From: Tessaracoccus palaemonis
GTDB lineage: Bacteria > Actinomycetota > Actinomycetes > Propionibacteriales > Propionibacteriaceae
DNA length: 64,000 nucleotides
Assembly (NCBI RefSeq): GCF_019316905.1
Contig: NZ_CP079216.1
Span: forward strand, 682,001-746,000
Direction: 5' to 3'
The position numbers and the translations under genes were made by a program. Positions 60,628 through 64,000 of the stretch are shown piece by piece; position 1 is the stretch's first letter, and each line of letters starts with the position of its first letter. The notes under the pieces are model-generated. The model saw nothing but the letters and a program-made list of their open reading frames with translations, had not been told where the DNA came from and searched no databases.

Positions 60628-61431
60628 ATGAGTAACGCTGATCTTGGCCCGATCCTCGACGATCTGGCCGCCGGACGCATCGACGCCGCCGAGGCGGGCA
60701 GACGCATCGAGGCCGCGAAGCAGGCCGCCGCGTGCGCCGACTCCGCACCCACCGGATCCTCCGAACAGGACACCACCACCAAGGGAGGCCCCCAGGCGGG
60801 CGGCCTCTCCCGCGTCTCCGTCACCGCCGTCGGGCGTCGCGTCCGGATCGAGGGCGACTCGTCGGTCACCACCCTGAGCATCGACGGCCCGCACGCGCTG
60901 CGCCGCGTCGGCACCGTGATGGAGGTCACATCCACCGAGGAGATCGGCCCCACGCTGCGCGGCTTCTCCGTCATCCGACCCCCGCGAAGCCTCGACGACC
61001 TGCGCGACATCGGCCTCGGCAAGGAGCTCGTCGTCCGCGTCAACCCGCGGCTGATCGTCGACGCCGAGGTCACGACGGGGTCGCTCCGCACCGGCGGCGT
61101 GCCCCGCCTCGGCCGCATCCGCGTCACCGCCGGCGGCGCGGACCTCGACGACGTGCAGGAGATCGAGGACCTCCTCAGCCAGGCCGGCGGCGTCCACGTC
61201 GAGGGCCCCATCCAGCTCGGCCGCTCGCGGCTGAAGGTGGAGTCCGGCACCCTCAACGTCACCCTGACCAAGGGCGCCAACGTCGCGATCCGCGGCGAGG
61301 CCCGCCTCGGCCGCATCAGCTGGCCCGACGGCAACGAGAAGGTCGACGAGTTCATCGTCGGCAACGGTTCTGCCCGGCTCGACGTCGCCGTCGTCATGGG
61401 CATGGCGACCATCAAGACTGTGGAGGACTGA
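60628..61431 (+). CDS. DUF4097-like beta-helix protein with SHOCT-like N terminus
   Basis: The 267-residue protein starts with a short helical motif [19 protein letters not shown] of the SHOCT-like kind, a linker, then a repetitive beta region ([74 protein letters not shown]) like DUF4097 adhesin-like beta-helices. It has no signal peptide. It precedes a DUF2089 gene by 2 bases. No Shine-Dalgarno is clear. I do not assign a function. Confidence 0.72.
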   Translation: MSNADLGPILDDLAAGRIDAAEAGRRIEAAKQAAACADSAPTGSSEQDTTTKGGPQAGGLSRVSVTAVGRRVRIEGDSSVTTLSIDGPHALRRVGTVMEVTSTEEIGPTLRGFSVIRPPRSLDDLRDIGLGKELVVRVNPRLIVDAEVTTGSLRTGGVPRLGRIRVTAGGADLDDVQEIEDLLSQAGGVHVEGPIQLGRSRLKVESGTLNVTLTKGANVAIRGEARLGRISWPDGNEKVDEFIVGNGSARLDVAVVMGMATIKTVED

Positions 61432-61433
61432 GC

Positions 61434-61877
61434 ATGGACACCCGGAAGCTCTACCACGCGCCCGCAGACTGCCCCGTCTGCGGCGACAACCTCGTCACCA
61501 CCAGCAAGGGCTGCCTGACCTGCGGCACGCAGATCGCCGGCGAGTTCGCCAGCTGCGAGTTCTGCGCCCTCGGCGAGGCCGACCTCGACCTGCTGAAGGT
61601 CTTCCTCTCCTCGCGGGGCAACCTGCGCGAGGTGGAGAAGTTCCTCCAGGTCTCCTACCCGACGGCGCGCGCCCGCCTCGACGCCGTGCTCGTCAAGCTC
61701 GGCCTCGCCCCGGCGGGGGCAGTCGCGGAGCCGGCCGATGAGCCTGCCGCGGCAGACGCGGAGCCCAGCGAGTACGGCGACGAGCACGTCGTGGCCGAGA
61801 CGCCTGAGCAGCAGATCCTCGCGCGCGTGGCCCGCGGCGAGATCTCGCCCGAGGTCGCGGCCCAGCTGCTCGCCTGA
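61434..61877 (+). CDS. DUF2089 zinc-ribbon protein
   Basis: The 147-residue protein has two CxxC pairs ([24 protein letters not shown]), a further Cys pair CEFC, then a helix-turn-helix-like section ([29 protein letters not shown]), and a C-terminal helical repeat [23 protein letters not shown]. This C-terminal motif resembles the N-terminal motif of the protein encoded just upstream. It is likely to be a regulator of that gene; this is inference from order. Confidence 0.82.
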   Translation: MDTRKLYHAPADCPVCGDNLVTTSKGCLTCGTQIAGEFASCEFCALGEADLDLLKVFLSSRGNLREVEKFLQVSYPTARARLDAVLVKLGLAPAGAVAEPADEPAAADAEPSEYGDEHVVAETPEQQILARVARGEISPEVAAQLLA

Positions 61878-61892
61878 ACCGCCCGGACGACA

Positions 61893-61921
61893 CCGGCCCG
61901 CCTCCATCGGAGGCGGGCCGG
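61893..61921. terminator. Terminator between DUF2089 and greA
   Basis: A perfect 13-bp stem (CCGGCCCGCCTCC with GGAGGCGGGCCGG) has the loop ATC and is followed on the plus strand by CTCGGTTGTCTGT. It stands between two convergent genes. Confidence 0.75.
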
Positions 61922-61937
61922 CTCGGTTGTCTGTATG

Positions 61938-62441
61938 TCAGAGGGTGTCGACCTTGGTCACGACGACCATGATCTCGCGGCCTGTCGGCGCCGTGTAGCG
62001 GACCTCGTCGCCGATCTTGGCGCCGAGCACGGCGGAGCCGAGCGGGGACTGCGGGGAGTAGACGGAGTAGTCGACGCTGGAGTCGGTGGCCAGCACCTCG
62101 CGGGAACCGAGCAGGAACGTGTCGGTGTCATCCTCGTCGCCGTCGAACGCGACGGTGATCAGCTTGCCGGGGGCCACCTCGTCCCTGGACCCGGTGGCCT
62201 GGCCGACCTGGGCGCGGCGCAGCAGGTCCTCCAGCTGGCGGATGCGGCCCTCCATCTGGCCCTGCTCCTCGCGTGCGGCGTGGTAACCGCCGTTCTCGGA
62301 GAGGTCGCCCTCTTCGCGCGCCTGCGCGATGCGGGAGCTCACGTCGGGGCGCCCCACGGTCTTCAGCTCCGTCAGTTCCGCCTCGAGCTTGTCGTAGGCC
62401 TCCTGCGTGAGCCACACCACATTGGAAGAAGATTCGGACAT
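61938..62441 (-). CDS. greA: Transcription elongation factor GreA
   Basis: The 167-residue factor rescues backtracked RNA polymerase. It has the N-terminal coiled coil (LTQEAYDKLEAELTELKTVGRPDVSSRIAQAREEGDLSENGGYHAAREEQ) with the acidic tip DLSENGGY and the C-terminal globular domain (YSPQSPLGSAVLGAKIGDEV). It is the second gene after DUF4307 on this strand, 12 bases downstream; the divergent mca completes the arrangement seen in actinobacteria. Confidence 0.95.
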   Translation of the reverse strand: MSESSSNVVWLTQEAYDKLEAELTELKTVGRPDVSSRIAQAREEGDLSENGGYHAAREEQGQMEGRIRQLEDLLRRAQVGQATGSRDEVAPGKLITVAFDGDEDDTDTFLLGSREVLATDSSVDYSVYSPQSPLGSAVLGAKIGDEVRYTAPTGREIMVVVTKVDTL

Positions 62442-62453
62442 TCTTTGAGCCTA

Positions 62454-62852
62454 TCAGCCCGCCACGCGGCAGTGGTCGATGCTGATCGCCGTGGCCTCTC
62501 GCATGGTCTTCACGTCGACGATGACGGTGGTCAGCCTGTCGACGCCGGCGGGGATCTCGACCGAGGCCTCGCCGACGGTCTCGTACGACTCGGCCTGTGC
62601 GTACAGCTCACACACGACCGGGGTCGTGGGGTCCTTGCGCTGCACGACGATCTCCGTAGTGACCTGCGTGGCGCTCGGCACGTCGAAGCTGCGGATCATG
62701 CCGACGACGTCCGGGTTCGACTGCTCGACGCCCGCCACGACCACCATTGCGATGGCCCCCAGCACGGCCACGGATGCGAGGCCGCCCAGCACGTAGTCGG
62801 TGGCGGATCGCTTCGGGTACCTCGCCTGGATGCGGGCTTCGTCTGTGGTCAC
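62454..62852 (-). CDS. DUF4307 membrane protein
   Basis: The 132-residue protein starts ARIQARYPKRSATDYVLGGLASVAVLGAIAMVVVAG, a short basic tail and one membrane helix. An extracellular beta domain follows with two Cys (VVCELYAQAESYETVGEA and DHCRVAG). DUF4307 genes lie beside mca and greA in many actinobacteria. Function unknown. Confidence 0.87.
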   Translation of the reverse strand: MTTDEARIQARYPKRSATDYVLGGLASVAVLGAIAMVVVAGVEQSNPDVVGMIRSFDVPSATQVTTEIVVQRKDPTTPVVCELYAQAESYETVGEASVEIPAGVDRLTTVIVDVKTMREATAISIDHCRVAG

Positions 62853-62932
62853 GGCTCCATTGTGCCCCGAGTTTCCGCCGGGGCCCTGAGATTCGTGGGC
62901 ATCGTGGGCGCAGGCGCGGCAGAATACCCACC

Positions 62933-63829
62933 ATGTCCGAATCCGTGCCCCGCCAGCTCAGGCTGCTCCACGTGCACGCGCACCCCGACGACGAGTCGAG
63001 CAAGGGCGCCGCGACCACGGCCAAGTACGTGGCCGAGGGTGTGGAGGTGATGGTCGCCACCTGCACGGGCGGCGAGCGCGGCTCGGTGCTGAACCCGCAG
63101 CTGGCCGGGCGCCCGGAGATCGAGGACAACGTCGCGGAGATCCGCCGCGCCGAAATGGCCAGGGCGCGCGAGATCCTCGGCATCGAGCAGGTGTGGCTCG
63201 GTTTCGTCGATTCCGGCTTCCCGGAGGGGGACCCGCTGCCTCCGCTGCCCGAGGGCTGCTTCGGGCTGCAGGACCCCACAGTGGCGGCCGGCCGCCTCGT
63301 GAAGGTCATCCGGGACTTCCGCCCGCACGTGGTCACCACCTACGACGAGCACGGCGGCTACCCCCACCCCGACCACGTCATGTGCAACCGCATCACCGTC
63401 GAGGCCTTCAGAGCGGCGGCCGACGGCGACCTGTGGCCCGAGCACGGCACGCCCTGGCAGGCTGCCAAGCTGTACTACCACACGGGATTCCACCGCCGAC
63501 GCGACGAGATGCTCGAGGAGGCCATGCACGCCGCAGGCCTGCACTACGAGGCCCCGCACCGCTCCCAGGACCCGTTCGCCGACGGCCGCGTCACGACGTT
63601 CATCCACTGCGCCGAGTACTTCGAGGTCCGCAACGACGCGCTGCGGGCGCACGCGACGCAGGTGGATCCGGACGGGCCGTGGTTCGCGGTGCCGCTGGCG
63701 ATCCAGCAGGCCGGCTGGCCGACGGAGGACTTCCAGCTCGTGGTCTCGAAGGTGCCCACCATGATCCCCGAGGACGACCTCTTCTCCGGGCTGCGCCCCG
63801 ACGCGCTGGTCCCGGAGTTCATGATCTAG
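62933..63829 (+). CDS. mca: Mycothiol S-conjugate amidase
   Basis: The 298-residue zinc amidase cleaves mycothiol conjugates of toxins to a mercapturic acid and GlcN-Ins. It has the LmbE-type metal site AHPDDESSKG, TGGERGSVLNP, WLGFVDSGFPEGDPLPPLPEGCF and YPHPDHVMCNR. The greater length and the LPPLP insert point to Mca rather than the deacetylase MshB. It starts divergent to DUF4307. Its presence implies mycothiol as the low-molecular-weight thiol. Confidence 0.92.
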   Translation: MSESVPRQLRLLHVHAHPDDESSKGAATTAKYVAEGVEVMVATCTGGERGSVLNPQLAGRPEIEDNVAEIRRAEMARAREILGIEQVWLGFVDSGFPEGDPLPPLPEGCFGLQDPTVAAGRLVKVIRDFRPHVVTTYDEHGGYPHPDHVMCNRITVEAFRAAADGDLWPEHGTPWQAAKLYYHTGFHRRRDEMLEEAMHAAGLHYEAPHRSQDPFADGRVTTFIHCAEYFEVRNDALRAHATQVDPDGPWFAVPLAIQQAGWPTEDFQLVVSKVPTMIPEDDLFSGLRPDALVPEFMI

Positions 63830-64000
63830 CGGCGGCGGCGCTCCCTGCCGTGCAGCCACCAGGCGGCCACGACGCCGCCGACGGCGCCGCCGAGGTGCGC
63901 CTGCCAGCTGATGCCCTCGGCGCCGGGGATCACGCCGAGCAGCACGCTGCCGTAGGCGACGAACACGACCACGGCGATCATGATCTGCACGATGCTGCGT
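63826..64000 (-). CDS. Rhomboid-family intramembrane protease, C-terminal end (partial)
   Basis: The last 57 residues are visible, ending in GRERRRR before the stop. They hold a membrane helix (IMIAVVVFVAYGSVLLGVIP) and SWQAHLGGAVGG, which carries the catalytic His of rhomboid proteases. The stop codon shares bases with the mca stop, convergent. The start lies beyond the window. Confidence 0.82.
   Translation of the reverse strand, partial: RSIVQIMIAVVVFVAYGSVLLGVIPGAEGISWQAHLGGAVGGVVAAWWLHGRERRRR

Overview
The window is high-GC DNA with dense, GC3-rich coding and short intergenic gaps. The order glmU-prs ... rplY-pth-mfd-(lipoprotein)-mazG-eno-divIC-DUF501-ppx is an actinobacterial core arrangement. 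A mycothiol S-conjugate amidase, class Ib nrdHIEF, a DUF4307-mca-greA cluster and NRAMP/liv-type transport point the same way. My inference is a Propionibacteriaceae-like actinobacterium (Tessaracoccus/Arachnia type); a 16S or marker-gene search would be needed to name it.

Layout. 1-3460 (minus): a polyol-utilisation segment with a GpsA-like dehydrogenase, a PRD/PTS-type BglG-family activator and a GutM-like protein, running off the left edge. 3665-9503 (minus): a branched-chain amino acid type ABC transporter (livHMGF plus a lipoprotein binding protein) whose LivH permease carries an extra secreted N-terminal domain. 9737-26421: the core block described above, interrupted by an NRAMP manganese transporter and a MacB/FtsX-type ABC exporter. 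26462-30330: the nrdHIEF operon behind two NrdR boxes that overlap its promoter.

30331-39199 is accessory. The last 300 bases of nrdF occur twice, exactly 7,050 bases apart (30031-30330 in the intact gene, 37081-37380 as an orphan tail). Between them lie two SDR genes with a divergent MmyB-like regulator, an esterase plus alpha-L-rhamnosidase pair, and a divergent MarR regulator. The only strong terminator follows the orphan tail. This is the footprint of a DNA segment inserted at the nrdF 3' end. A PIN-domain toxin-antitoxin pair and a HigB remnant follow.

39297-44571: a TetR-regulated NAD-binding protein, a potassium channel, a compound repeat cluster, a small acidic ORF and a flotillin/NfeD pair. 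44669-50390: a tRNA with a UAA anticodon but a short variable loop, followed at once by jetA-jetB-jetC of a Wadjet (MksFEB-type) SMC system with no jetD beside it. 50444-64000: mostly housekeeping genes (YdeI-like, MFS efflux, beta-CASP MBL, Bax-inhibitor-1, Nudix, zinc metallopeptidase, YbaK, MsrA, Ung, GreA, Mca, rhomboid).

A dispersed repeat family with the core CCCTTCGACAGGCTCAGG runs through the right half as tandem arrays of 22-bp and 36-bp period in three gaps between genes, and one copy sits in frame inside mfd. Starts were chosen by Shine-Dalgarno sequence, overlap with neighbours and family length. No computation beyond reading was possible, so family names rest on recognised motifs and order.
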